Under the pieces are notes generated by a model, which ran no database searches, was not told the DNA's origin, and saw only the letters and a program-made list of their open reading frames with translations. From Haplomitrium mnioides (Eukaryota; Marchantiophyta; Haplomitriopsida; Calobryales), in NCBI GenBank assembly GCA_049999725.1, contig JBNGIS010016731.1, forward strand, positions 1 through 21,972: a DNA stretch of 21,972 bases, written 5' to 3'. The position numbers and the translations under genes were made by a program. Shown here piece by piece: positions 8,590 through 18,847 of this stretch. Each line of letters begins with the position of its first letter. The first letter of the stretch is position 1.

Positions 8590-9188
8590 ACACTAAAGAC
8601 TTTTTGAAGTAGTAGAATCTCCACTTGCATTAACTCCAAGAGAGTTAAACTCTCAAGTTTCCATGAGTAAAGTATAGTGGATATCCCATCCTTTATGAAT
8701 GAAGATAAGAAATTTGACTTGATACTATGGTAGCTAATGAATAGAAGAACATTTATACCTCCTAGAATTCCTATATTGAATCCTTTTAATATTTGTGTGT
8801 TTAACATTGACAAACATTTCTTTCGTCAAATTTTGGCATATAACTTTAGGTTGATTTTATGGTTTTTGTGATGGAATTGAGAGAACCTGTCAACTTACCT
8901 GTAGTAAATTATGGTGCTATATGGGAGTGTTTCATTTATGTTTTATGGTAGATAGAAAATGGGTTTGAACCAAGCTCCTTTAGAAGAGTTCAACTCTAAG
9001 TGTCACATTTCTATTCGAGTAACGCTTAAGCAAATGCATCGAGATTTTCTTGTTCATTTATTTGGAGAGAGGTTTTGTGATTTGGTGTTAGCATCAACTA
9101 AACCTTTTACTTTACCTATTCTACATAATTGGAATGTGTACATATTTTTTTGTATGAGTTACAAGTAGTTAAGTTGTGACAAAAAATC
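8590..9188 (+). other. Leader region of element A, no supported gene
   Basis: AT-rich sequence lies between the primer binding site and the first gag ATG. A 69-codon frame at 8959-9168 (starting MGLNQAPLEEFN) has no motif I recognise and no neighbouring frame that extends it. It may be part of a decayed gag N-terminus or of an older insertion. Confidence 0.35.
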
Positions 9189-10098
9189 ATGGAGGCAAAT
9201 TTTAGCAATCTAGAAGAAGGAGCTTTGATGATGGCAAAGTACGAAGAACTTCAAGTAGCCTTTATAGGAAGCCAATAACAAACAAATATATTAATGACGG
9301 AGATGGTGAAAATGCAATTGCAACAAGAGAATGGAGAAGGGAGTCAAGAAACATTGCTTCAAAGATAAGCAAGTCATGTAAAAAAGAGCCCTATAGAGAA
9401 AGCCACATGGTAGGCATTGTAGAAGGATGGGTGTCTCGAATGGAAGTTCATATGTCATACTATCCGCATGCGTTAGATTTTGAGAAGGGATTATCTACAA
9501 GGTCATTTTTAATGGAGCGCGCATCTATTTAGCTACAAGGATGGGAGCGACAAGAAAATCCACGAGGAGAATAGCTTTTGTGGAGCATGGCTTATTACAA
9601 AATTCAAAGCGATAGATTCTATATTAACCGCAAGGACTAAGCTTCGGGAGTTAGAGCAACAAGGAAGCGTTTCGGGAGTTAGAGTAACAAGGAAGCGTTC
9701 CAATGTACATTGAAGAGTTTCGAAGCTTACAAGTCCAAATTGAAGACATGAGCTCAACTGAAGCCCTTGACAAATTTTTGCAAAGATTAAAAAGGAAGAT
9801 TTGAAGGGAAGTTATGATGCCTAATCCTAAGGATGTTAACAAAGCCATCTTGTTTGCTCAAAGAATTGAAAGAACATTGGGGATTGTGTCAACAAGAGGG
9901 AATTATAGCCCAATGCCTATGGAGTTGGGACATATTAGAAGAAGAGATTTCAATCGCCCCAATCAACAACCAGAAGGACCACACAATGCTATAGAAAGGA
10001 GAACACAAGAATGGCGAGAAATACAAACATGTTACGATTGTGGTCAAATAGAGCACATTGCATCGAGTTGCAGAGTAGTACGATGCAATCAAAGGTGA
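9189..10098 (+). pseudogene. Element A gag (Ty3/gypsy), broken
   Basis: ATG at 9189 opens a frame rich in Glu, Gln and Met (MEANFSNLEEGALMMAKYEE), probably a coiled coil, broken by a stop near 9276. After several frame changes the capsid-like part returns at about 9702 (MYIEEFRSLQVQIED, then EALDKFLQRL), with a stop at about 9802. The last frame, 9814-10098, reads NPKDVNKAILFAQRIE and ends in a CCHC zinc knuckle, CYDCGQIEHIASSC, at 10030-10071 with all four ligands kept. The spacing C-x2-C-x4-H-x4-C is exact. Gag proteins form the retrotransposon particle, and the knuckle binds the RNA. A 28-bp tandem duplication at 9643 adds a frameshift. Protease and reverse transcriptase follow in order. 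Confidence 0.8.
9643..9698 (+). repeat. 28-bp tandem duplication inside element A gag
   Basis: TTCGGGAGTTAGAGCAACAA and its extension (9643-9670) are repeated at 9671-9698 with one change (GAGC to GAGT). As 28 is not a multiple of three, the duplication shifts the gag frame. It looks like a replication-slippage event. Confidence 0.9.
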
Positions 10099-10274
10099 GT
10101 GTTTCAATAACCTCTTCATGATGTCAACAACGGAGAAGATAAAGAATGTTAGGGAAACGAAAGGCACTAGCAAAAAAACCTCGTGGTTTTGTTGGGATAA
10201 AGAAGAAAGGCAAGGAAAGGTTTTGACAAAAGTAATATAGTACATAGCAAACCATAAAAAATGGAGGACTAATT

Positions 10275-10772
10275 GTGGTTGATGGATGGATAGAAGGATC
10301 AGCAATAAGAGTTTTGGTGGACTCTGGGGCGGAAGAAAATTATCTATCACAAGCGATAGCCTTGAAGCTGAAGTTTCTAATTGAAAAAAAAAATGAGGTG
10401 GCTGAAATGGCCAATGGCCAAAGTGCACCTACTGAACGTTTGTCTCAAACTATAGCTCTATATATGGGCAACTATAAAGAGACTTTGGAGTGGAAGATCA
10501 TGACATTGGTGAGGTATGATGCGATTCTTGAAATGAAACGATTACAAAGATATAGCCCGCAAGTAGATTGGCAAAAAAAGACGCTCACGACATCTCAATG
10601 GAAGATTCGGGGAGATCAAGTACTACCTCATTCAAGGGATCTATCCTTATATGTGATTGGAGCACATTCAATCAAAAGGCAAGATATAGTGTTTTTAGGG
10701 CTTATACGTGAACTCATTATTGACAAGGAGTACTCAAAGCATAAAATTCCCTATGATTTTCAAGGTAAATAA
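10275..10772 (+). pseudogene. Element A retropepsin-like protease and linker
   Basis: An open frame of 165 codons contains VLVDSGAEENYLS (about residues 14-26), the D-S-G catalytic loop of retropepsin-type aspartic proteases, where family members usually have DSGAT/S. Further on, RYDAILEM stands where Ty3/gypsy proteins have YDVILGM, and VDWQKKTL matches the usual IDW segment that follows. The protease cleaves the Gag-Pol polyprotein. The frame is in phase neither with the gag frame before it (10098 stop) nor cleanly with the reverse transcriptase after it, so at least one frameshift is needed on each side. The N-terminal boundary is arbitrary: residue 1 is only the first Met of the open frame. 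Confidence 0.75.
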
Positions 10773-10779
10773 TTTTGAA

Positions 10780-11303
10780 AGAATTTTACAACATCTTTCC
10801 CAATGATTTATCCCACGGCTTGCCGCCTAAATGATGCTTTGATCACAAGATTGAGGTTATTCCACAAAGTATTCCACCATGCAAAGCACCATATTGTTTA
10901 CCTTCTCAAGAACTCGAGGAATGCAAATCTCATATTATTGAATTGTTGGAGAATGGGTTCATTCAGCCAAACATCTCTCCTTATGATGCATCAGCATTAT
11001 TTGTGAAAAACAAAAGATGGGAGTATGAGGATGTGTATTGACTGTCGAGTACTCAACCAACAAATGGTGAAAATTAAATATCCATTACCTTGAATGGATG
11101 ATTTTTTTGATCAACTTCAAGAAGAAAATTACTTTACAAAGTTGGATTTGAGAAGCGGATATAATCAAATCAGAATTGTAGAAGGTGATGTGCAAAAAAC
11201 AACATTTTAAAGTCGATATGGACATTTCAAATACCTTGTTATGCCTTTTGGATTAACTAATGCTCTTGCAATATTTATGGATCTTATGAATGATATTTTT
11301 TGA
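10780..11303 (+). pseudogene. Element A reverse transcriptase, truncated at its C-terminal side
   Basis: Joined by eye across two frames, it reads [74 protein letters not shown] and [17 protein letters not shown], and ends LMNDIF with TGA at about 11301. These are Ty3/gypsy reverse transcriptase blocks in normal order. The first catalytic Asp is present in [10 protein letters not shown]. The block that should come next, with the paired catalytic aspartates (F/Y-x-D-D), is absent. In-frame stops replace residues near PLP (about 11090) and in TTF (about 11207), and there is a frameshift near 11021-11026. The domain is cut at a deletion junction and followed by an integrase scrap. Confidence 0.85.
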
Positions 11304-11308
11304 TCTGG

Positions 11309-11470
11309 TTTTTGTGGACAAGCTTAGCAAAATGATTCATATTTTTCCAACTACTAAATCACTACATCACTTGAGTTAGCACTAATTTATTAAGAAGTAG
11401 TCTACTCTCATCATGGTATTTCCAAAGTTATTATTTCTGACCGAAGCACTTAATTCACTAGCATGTTTTG
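11309..11470 (+). pseudogene. Element A integrase scrap, interrupted by element B
   Basis: Directly after the truncated reverse transcriptase, the frame reads LVFVDKLSKMIHIFPTTKS, the start of the integrase catalytic core in Ty3/gypsy elements. A second frame then reads SHHGISKVIISDRST, a stop, then FTSMFC, matching the H-G-x-P-x-x-I-V-S-D-R-D-x-x-F-T-S-x-F-W block with its second catalytic Asp. The rest is cut off by the LTR of element B at 11471. RNase H and the zinc-binding N-terminus of integrase are missing, so an internal deletion of perhaps 1-1.5 kb (estimated from the usual gene order) preceded the insertion of B or accompanied the loss of A. Confidence 0.75.
11466..11470 (+). other. 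Predicted 5-bp target site (TTTTG) of element B
   Basis: The five bases directly before TGTCAG are TTTTG. Ty3/gypsy insertion usually duplicates 5 bp, so TTTTG should recur right after the 3' LTR, which lies beyond the window. The single copy cannot be confirmed here. Confidence 0.4.
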
Positions 11471-14400
11471 TGTCAGCCGGTGGTTTGGAGCATTCAAGCA
11501 GAACTCAAGAAATTGGGAGCATCAGCGACACAATAACCCTTGGCAAAGAGCAATGAATTACCCTCAAACAGCTTCTAAGAGTAGGGCGCATGAGTCCTTG
11601 GAGGGAAACAAGATCATGGCGGAAGAGATGAGGAGGGAACCAAGATCGCCAGCCACAGAAGGAGCCACCTTTCGAAATTTGAAGCAGACCAACGAGAATC
11701 CATGGGCCTCAGGATGATGTGGGGATCGGAGCCTGGGGAGAAGGAAGAGAGCGGCCACCTGTGGCAAAGCGATCGCAGGAGGAAGAAGAACGGATCCACA
11801 ACAACGAAATCCGAAGGCACTCCGAAGAAAGTCAGATCGCGGGAGTCCTACAGCGGCCACGAATCGGGAAGTAAGGATCAAGGAGGAAAGTGAGAAGATG
11901 AGATCGTCAAGAGGGCGAGCAAGGCTAGGAAAGAGGGACCCCTTGATCCCGCAAGCAGAAGCGCGCCCTGCAAAGGCCGATCAAACTCTTCCATTCGAGT
12001 CTGCAAATCCTTGCGGAAGTGTGGAGTCCCCGGAAGGCCCTACGAGATTTCACGGAAACGTGGCATCTCCGGAGCACTTCGCGGGATTCCATGGATGACG
12101 TGGCGACACCAGGAGGCCCGAGAATCTGCAAAAAGGTGCCTCCCTAAGTGGGGATCCCACTTAGCGGGGTTCCGATTCATCTTACAATGTGGTGACAAGA
12201 GGAAAACACAAAGAAGAGCCGAAAGGGTGACAAGTCACCGAGCGGGCCGACGAAGAGCGAGTGAAGGCAAAAATGCAACTTGTGAACGATCCGATTCAAT
12301 GAAGCGCATTAGTGGTGAAATGGTGATCTATTGCAAACTGTCCAATGAGAAGAAGACTGAGCCAGAAGGGCGATATGGCGCCGATCTAGTTAGGGGAAGC
12401 AAAGGGTACGCCAAAAAGATGATCTATCGGTGCATCTGGGGGCAAGATGAGGGCGGCAAAAAAATCAAGATAACGCCGGTGCGACCGACGTAGGAGCAAA
12501 TAGCGCCGAAAGGGTGACTCTTTGCAGCTTCAACAATCACAAGGGTGAAAGTTCGACGAAGTGCGGCCGGCATCCGAAAGTTTGAAAGGGGCGAACAGTC
12601 TAAAAGGGCTTTGTAGTTCTTATATCAAGCTTGCGGAAATGTTAACAAAGATAGCCTCAGGCGCGCGCATAGTTCCTACTTCGAAGGTACGATGAAACGG
12701 CAACATCGGCATTGTTCTTATTTGGCGAGCGGGGCTAGTTCGTAGCGGCTCATTTGAGGACGTGGCGAGCGTAGGGAGTCCGCGGAAGGGTTTTGGAAAT
12801 GTGGCGCACTGGGGAGCTTGGTAGAGTTTCCGATAGTCAACTTCGGAAGAAGGGTCCGCGCAACGGTCCGCCTACCCCTTTGCAGGGCGGCGTCGGACGG
12901 CACCCTTTGGAGGACATGGCAACTCCAGGGACCCCGAGGCGACTCAGCAGACGACGTGGTGCGAGGAGAACAAAGAGGGATCTGCAAAGGAATCTTTGAG
13001 GTTTCGTGGACTGGGTTCCGCGTGGCACTTTGGAACTCTGTTCTGAAGAACCCTTCGGACTTAGCTGCGGGAATCTACGGAATCTTGACCCACGAGATTC
13101 CTCGGACTCCCCGTTGAAGTTACCGTTGTACTTTCATCATGGCGGGACACGCGACGCGCTCTCCTTGTCGGTTGTAATGGGATTAACATGCGAAGTACCA
13201 CGCGTTGTCACCTCTCAGTTCCAGATGGCCAACAGGATTAACGACCTTTCTTGGGATCAGGCTCGTGAGTTCAGCGCTCGCAAGGGGGTATACATCGATG
13301 GCCTTTTTTATTCCAAGGGGTTGATGCACGAGCGATTGCGGGGTGCGACATCGATAGCAAGACAAGGGAATCACGCATGGTAAGGCAGGGGTGAGAATTC
13401 AGTGAGGAACTACGTGAAGCAAGGGTGCTAGCTCCAGGGGGCTAGGGGGATTCAAAGGAGGACTGGAGGGGCGCCGAGGATTGCAAAGTGAGGAGCTCTG
13501 GATGCTCGGGCAATCCAGGTGACCTCATCCTTGCCGGTGGACCAGAGCGAAGGGGGACTGATACAATAGTTTGAAAGGATTCCGACCTGCCGAGAACTAA
13601 GGAGAGGCTGTCAAGTAAGGAGCTTGGAGTCGTCTCGGCATTTCCTTGTGTAAGTCCATTAACCGAGAGTGTTTGAAGTACACTCTGGTGTGATTTTTCA
13701 AGTGGAGATGAGAGGGGGAGGCTGCGTCCTGCGCACTACGCGGGATAACTTGTCGAGGCTCGGGGGTGGAGTGAGCTACGTGCGGCTGGGAAAGTTGTCT
13801 TCCAGAGGTGGAAGTCAAAGAAACTCACTTCCTAGCCTGAGGAAGTTAAAGCAGGGCTTCTCGCGAGGGAAGTTAAAAAACTATCTGGAGAGAGGGGTGC
13901 GTAGGTGGTTGGTGGGCTACAGGTTGTAAGGTAGCAAGGATTCAGAAGGGAAGGAATCGTTGGTAGAAACCTAGATAGCCTTCAAGGACTCTGTTTTCTC
14001 TTGCACATAGTGTATAACTCATTTGTCTATATTTGTGTAGTTAGATTTCCTCAATAGTCCAATCCCTCGACACAGTTCTGGTATCTTGGAGGTGAATGCT
14101 CTTTGTTCTTGATCCTGTTGCATAGTTAGGAATTAGATCACATTAGGATAGTTAGGATAATCTATTTCAGCTCTGTGACAACCCTGAGAGGTCTCGAGAG
14201 TCCAACCTTGTTGTATTGTTCAAGTGGTGCAGGTCACCAGCACCTATTCTACCCCAAGCACAAATAAGGTGGCAGGGTCCCAGGTTTGGACCTTTGGAAT
14301 ACATGGAAAGAATTACACGAATGCTGGACGTGATGAATATGGACTGGGGTTCTAAATGAATGAGTTGAGTGCAAACTAAAGAAGAGTGAGTGGTGAGCAT

Positions 14401-14552
14401 AAGGCCTGTAAGTGAAGGGAGAGTCCTTAAGGCTTGAAAGCGATAACTGGTAAGGGGCCATCTCAAAAAAGAACCTGAAAGCTCATAATTTGTCCTCCCC
14501 TTCCTCCAAAGAGGTGACTGAGAAGGTTAAGGCATGGAATAGAGGAGCGACA
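11471..14552 (+). repeat. Element B 5' LTR, 3082 bp
   Basis: It starts with TGTCAGCCGG, matching TGTCAGTCGG at 20391, and ends GCGACA eight bases before the primer binding site. TGTC and GACA form the short terminal inverted repeat typical of LTRs. Matching to the 3' LTR runs to the window edge, where 12867 pairs with 21972. Differences are mostly C/T and A/G, roughly one per 15-20 bases near the start, and there is a 167-bp indel. The LTR is much GC-richer than the flanking DNA. Short open frames inside it (for example 11564-11881 minus and 12011-12493 plus) carry no recognisable domains and are not annotated. No convincing TATA box or poly(A) signal could be fixed. Confidence 0.9.
12144..12164 (+). 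repeat. Perfect hairpin in the 5' LTR
   Basis: CTAAGTGGG, a GAT loop, then CCCACTTAG: a 9-bp perfect stem with a 3-base loop. The same 21 bases occur at 21083-21103 in the 3' LTR without change although surrounding positions differ. A role in RNA or promoter structure is possible but not shown. Confidence 0.7.
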
Positions 14553-14560
14553 TGAATTTT

Positions 14561-14578
14561 TGGCGCTAGAAGGAGGGC
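14561..14578 (+). other. Element B primer binding site (non-Met tRNA)
   Basis: TGGCGCTAGAAGGAGGGC lies eight bases after the LTR end. It begins with TGG, complementary to the CCA tail of a tRNA. Elements of the Tat/Athila side often use TGGCGC-type sites in place of Met-tRNA ones. I cannot name the tRNA from the sequence alone. Confidence 0.75.
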
Positions 14579-14708
14579 CAAATGTCTGAAGAAACCTGAG
14601 ACCAACCCGAACCAGAGCCATCACTTGTGCACCAGAGACTCAAGTCAGTTTGTGAGAAAGCCACTCCTGAGAAACAGAGCAACTAGGGGTTGAGCTTGTT
14701 AAGGAAGA

Positions 14709-16330
14709 GTGGCGGAAAGAAGTGATTTCTGGGTGGAAGTGGCAATGGCCAGTGGAGGGATGGCCAACCCTGTACCACCTTCTGGGCTTCAGGGAAGATT
14801 CAAATACAAGTCCTTCAAGGGACACCCGAAGGATGACCAAGATGCATGGCTAGATGACCTTGAGAACACTACAGCAACAAATGAGGAAGTCTGTGTCAAG
14901 ATTGGGATCCTGCCAGCAGTGCTAAAGGAAGAGGCCCAGCTCTGGTACAAAGACCTACTAGACAATGTCAAAAGGGACTAGCATGCATTCAAGACGGCCT
15001 TCATAGCAGAGTTCCGTGGGATTGGCAAAGAGACGGAGGCGATGATCAAGATGGGGCAGCTAAGAATGAAGAAGAAGAAGTCTATGAGAAGGTTCCTCCA
15101 ACGGTTCAAGAAAGTGGCGAGGAAGCTACACCCTCTAGCCACTCATGGAATGCTCACAACATGGTTCTTCGCAGCGCTCCCTAGAGGGATTGGGACCTGG
15201 GTGCGCCAAACGGATCCACAGACTCTCGAGGATGCGGTCAATGCAGCAAGATCCCATGTGAAGGTTGCTATCACCAGTTCCCGGAGGAAGGAAAGGTCCA
15301 AGTATGACTTTGACGATTATTCAGACACCTTGGACATTGACGAGGAGACGGATTAGAGTTCTGAGTCCTCCTCAAAAGGCGAGAATGAGTCAAGCAGTAG
15401 CAGCTCAGAGGAGGACCGGTCATCCAGAAAGAAAAAGAAGAAGAAGGACCTGAAGAAGAAGAAGCAGACCAAGGAGAGTAGTCATCGCAAAGGCGCCAGC
15501 AAAGGAAGATACAAGAAAGCTGATCTTGAACCTGAGGCGAGCAAGAAGTTAGGGGGGAGGGATCGAATCGAGGAGCTGAACGCCAAGATGGAGGCAATGA
15601 ACATACTCTTGGCAAGAATTAAGTCGAAGGGTAGGCCCCTGCCAACCAAAAGAGTTGGTGTCTAATGCATCAGGTGCAAGCAGCGCGGGCATTCCCCCTA
15701 GGAATGTCCAAATGACACAAATATTGTGCACTATGTGAGGGAAGAAGCGCCAGAGTACATCAGGGAGGAAGTGGAGTATGTCTTGGAGGAGGCCCCAGAA
15801 ACAGTGTATCAGATTAGTAGGGGACCTCGTACAATTTTGAGCAGGTCTGCAGGAGTGAACGCAGGACCTATGAATCAATGGGCTGCAAATCGGCCTCCGA
15901 GACCAACAATTATGGTCTATTGGAATTGTGGCCAACTCAGCCACATTTCCTCTAGCTGTCCGGAGTCGCGGAAGAGCGGGTATGGCCAACCGTCCTCCCT
16001 ATGCTTCCAATGCAAGAAGGAGGGGCATGTGGCCATGAATTGCCCAATCAAAAGGCATGATGCTGCTTTGGGACCAAGTGCAAATCCTCCTCCCCCCGCG
16101 GCTGTCAATCTAATTACTTTGGAGATGGAGGAGGAAGTAGAATTGTCGAGCTAGGAGGCATCGACTCTCGAGGATTGTTTCCGGGTGATGACCCGAGCAA
16201 GGGCGAAGGCCACAAAGAGAAGCCAGAGGAAGTCCAAGCGCAAAGCTAAGAAGGAAGTAGCTCGAGCAGCTTCGCCTCGAAGCGATTTGGATTATCGGAG
16301 GGATAACCCAAAATGGTTCTACCCCAAGTA
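14709..16330 (+). pseudogene. Element B gag, three zinc knuckles, broken by stops
   Basis: One frame (codons at 14709 and every third base after) runs from a GTG or the ATG at about 14745 through capsid-like sequence: FKGHPKDDQDAWLDDLEN, EAQLWYKDLL, a stop at 14979, FIAEFRG, then the MRRFLQRFKKVARKLHP helix. These match the retrotransposon gag fold (W-Y-x-x-L, F-x-x-x-F). After a stop at 15354 comes a Ser/Glu tract and then a Lys-rich tract. Three CCHC knuckles follow. The first (CIRCKQRGHSP, stop, EC, 15669-15710) has a stop inside it. The second (YWNCGQLSHISSSC) has Tyr for its first Cys. The third (CFQCKKEGHVAMNC) is intact. Further stops are at 15663, 15699, 16152 and 16329. The frame flows into the protease without a shift, so Gag-Pol was probably one reading frame. 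Confidence 0.85.
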
Positions 16331-16340
16331 GCAGGACCAG

Positions 16341-17723
16341 GTGAGAAAACAATTGGAGGCTTTGGAGGCCCTGGAAGAAGAGCGGGCAACCGAAGAGACC
16401 CTCAAGGAGGTCCGGAAAGAGCAGAGGGGAGACCAGGAAGTGCAGAAGACAGTTGCACCTGCGGGAGAGGGGTCAAAAGCCACCCTTTACAACATTCAAG
16501 TGGACATAAGAAATTGTTCTATCACGGCTACAGTGGGCCAGCTGATCAAGAATAGCCCTCTGTATCGGAGACAGCTCCGAGAATTGCTGATGGGAGCAAA
16601 GAGAAGAAGGAGGCTACCCAAGGCGGGAGCTTCAATAGATTTGCAATTGGTCTATGAGGACAAGGGGGCCCTTGAGATTGACATCAAGATTGTAGGTTGC
16701 ACATTGTCCTTGGTGCCCGTAGATGGAGGGGCAGGCATCAACATCATGGTGGAGGAGACTGCACATAAGCTGGGGCTCACGGAATTCCAACACACCGACC
16801 GAATCATGAGGCTGGCGGATGGGTCACGTGTGAAGCCATTGGGCTCTCTCCTGCAAGTTCAAACATTCATCGGAGGGGAGGAATTTAAGCTCAATTACTT
16901 GATCATGCAACCCGCTAGAGCGTCTCCTTACCCGGTGCTGATCGGGAGACCGTGGCTATATAGGGCCAAGGTAATGCACAACTGGGGGAACTCTACACTG
17001 GTGTTTGGCCTCGAAAGAACGACAGTGCATTACAGTCCTGTTCCTCACCTAGGAGAAATGCAGTTAGAGGCGGAACACAACAGTGAGTGGTCCGAAGAGG
17101 AGGAAGATTCGGAGTACCACTACTGGGTACAAATGGTAAGCAAAGTGACAAAGGAGGATCTGTCGGAGGAGGGAGTAGTTTCCGTCAATCAAATCGAGTT
17201 ATCCACCTATGACGGAACGGAGCATCAGCGGGATGGGTCTGCGGAAGATCGGATCCAAGAAACGGACACGAGGAGATCCGTAGAGGCTCCTTGTGAGGAA
17301 GTAGAAGTGAGATTGGCTGCCTTGATGCTAGCAGGGGACAACATGGGAAGGAATGAGATGGGAGTGGTGAGGGATGCCCAACACAAGCAGTTGGTGGTCC
17401 GAGCGGGACACACTTTCCACATCGAATCCCAATTGCCCAAGAAAACAGAGCACGCCCTCACCCAACTCCTACACAATTATAGTGACGCCTTTGTCTGGAG
17501 TCACGTAGATCTGAAGGGAGTCCCCAGGGAATTGATGGAGCATAGGATTGACCTGGAACCCACAGCAATCCCCGTATGCCAACGACAATATCGGATGAAC
17601 CCCCAATTCTCCCTGCTGGTAAAGGAGGAGATAGACAAGCTCCTGGAGGCAGACTTCATATATCATGTCCTCAATAGCGAGTGGGTTTCTCCTTTGGTTG
17701 TGGTACCCAAGAAGGTGGGATAG
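16341..17723 (+). pseudogene. Element B protease, linker and start of reverse transcriptase
   Basis: This is the longest open frame in the window (460 codons), in the same phase as gag. It starts with a Glu-rich helix, then carries LSLVPVDGGAGINIMVEE (residues about 128-145), the aspartic protease loop in the DGG form seen in Tat/Athila-like proteases, then MRLADGSRVKPLGSL and YPVLIGRPWLYRAKVMHNWG, the usual C-terminal protease blocks. After a variable acidic linker come DAFVWSHVDLKGVPRELMEH and IDKLLEADFIYHVLNSEWVS, the beginning of the reverse transcriptase (fingers region), ending PLVVVPKKVG with TAG at 17721. The GTG at 16341 is only the first possible start after the stop at 16329 and is not a true initiation site. 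Confidence 0.9.
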
Positions 17724-18292
17724 GATGGGGAGAGGAAAATCCGTGTCTGCCCAAGATTTCCGAAAACTGAATGAGGCCACGAAGAAAGATCACTACCCAT
17801 TGCCTTTCACAGATGTGGTGTTGGACTTGGTGGCAGGGCATGAGGTATATAGTTTTCTGGATGGGTACTCTAGGTACAACCAGATCTGGATCCGAGAGGA
17901 GGATCCGCTCAAAACAGGATTCACCACGGAATGGGGGGTGTTTGCTTTCAGAGGATGCCTTTTGGCTTATGCAATGCACCAGGGACTTCTTAGAGGATGA
18001 TGATGAACATCTTCCATGACTACCTCAGAAAGTTCCTGGAGGTGCTCATCGATGACTTCGTGGTGTATGGCAAGCTGGAGGACCACGAGCGGGATGTGAG
18101 GCTCACGCTTCAGAGGTGCAAGGAAACTAGGCTAAGGCTGCACCTAGGAAAATTTTTCTTTGGGGTGAAGGAGGGGGTTCTCCTCGGACACCGAATTTCC
18201 AACAAAGGCATTGAGGTGGATCAGAAGAAGATCACCAACTGGATGAGTGTAGCCTTCCCTACCAGTCTGAAGGAGGTGCAAGGCTTCCTAGG
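17724..18292 (+). pseudogene. Element B reverse transcriptase catalytic core, frameshifted
   Basis: The frame before 17747 reads DGERKIRVC. An extra C in the run at about 17746-17748 shifts it, and the next frame reads QDFRKLNEATKKDHYPLPF, VYSFLDGYSRYNQIWI and LKTGFTTEWGVFAF. A one-base loss near 17951 returns it to the first frame, MPFGLCNAPGT, a stop at 17991, RMMMNIFHDYL, then FLEVLIDDFVVYG and LRLHLGKFFFGVKEGVLLGH. All three catalytic aspartates are present, one in LDGYSRYNQI and two in IDDF. The domain copies element RNA into DNA inside the particle. It connects to RNase H at about 18290. Confidence 0.9.
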
Positions 18293-18847
18293 GTGTGTTG
18301 GTTACTATCGACGATTCATCAACCAATTTGCCTCAGTGGCTATGTCCCTCACCCAAATGACCAAGGGGGTAGCACATTCGAGGCCACTCTTGAAAGACTG
18401 GAGAGTTTTAGGGGACTGAAAAAGAGATTGGCCAATGCCCTTGTGTTAGTCCCTCCCAGCTGGAGAAGGGACTTCCATGTAATGATTGATGTATTTGGGT
18501 TCTGCATTGGAGCAGTGCTATCCCAGATGGATGATCAGGGCAAGACCACCCCATATACTTTGCTAGCAAGCTACTAGCACCAGCAGAGAAGAATTACTCT
18601 ACAACAGATCGGGAGGCTCTGGGAATCATTTATGCCATGAAGAAGTTCAGGCACTACTTGTTGCAGCACAAGGTGATCTTCCACATGGATCACAAGCACT
18701 GAAGTACATGGTGAACAAGCCAGACGCCACTGGTCGAGTTGCAAGGTGGGTACTTCTGTTGCATGAGTTTGATTTTGAGGTCAGGATCAAGCCTGGGAAG
18801 AAGCACAGTAATGCAAAATTCTTCTCCAGAATTGCAGGGCATGTCAA
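18293..18847 (+). pseudogene. Element B RNase H, frameshifted
   Basis: After GFLGCVGYYRRFINQFASVA, the frame changes near 18366-18370. The next reads SFRGLKKRLANALVLVPPSW and HVMIDVFGFCIGAVLSQMDD. Another shift near 18555 leads to SKLLAPAEKNYSTTDREALG and FRHYLLQHKVIFHMDH, and a third near 18694 to LKYMVNKPDATGRVARWVLL and IKPGKKHSNAKFFSRIAGH. These match the gypsy RNase H blocks with the catalytic Asp (MIDVFG), Glu (TDREALG) and third Asp (HMDH). In the last block, HSNAKFFSR has Lys where the family has the fourth Asp (HxxADxLSR), which alone should impair the enzyme. RNase H removes the RNA strand after minus-strand synthesis. Confidence 0.85.

Noticed and set aside
9889-10428. 179-codon open frame on the minus strand
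   Set aside because: It is antisense to the element A gag zinc knuckle and protease frames, whose motifs are clear; its own product is Phe/Leu-rich and without any domain.
11564-13383. Several open frames of 60-160 codons in the 5' LTR (for example 12011-12493)
   Set aside because: They are Arg/Gly/Ser-rich products of GC-rich LTR sequence, overlap in several frames, and show no domains. The matching frames in the 3' LTR are broken differently.
14076-14090. TGGTATCTTGG near 14080 as a primer binding site
   Set aside because: It lies inside the LTR, about 470 bp before its GACA end. The better site is TGGCGC at 14561, directly after that end.
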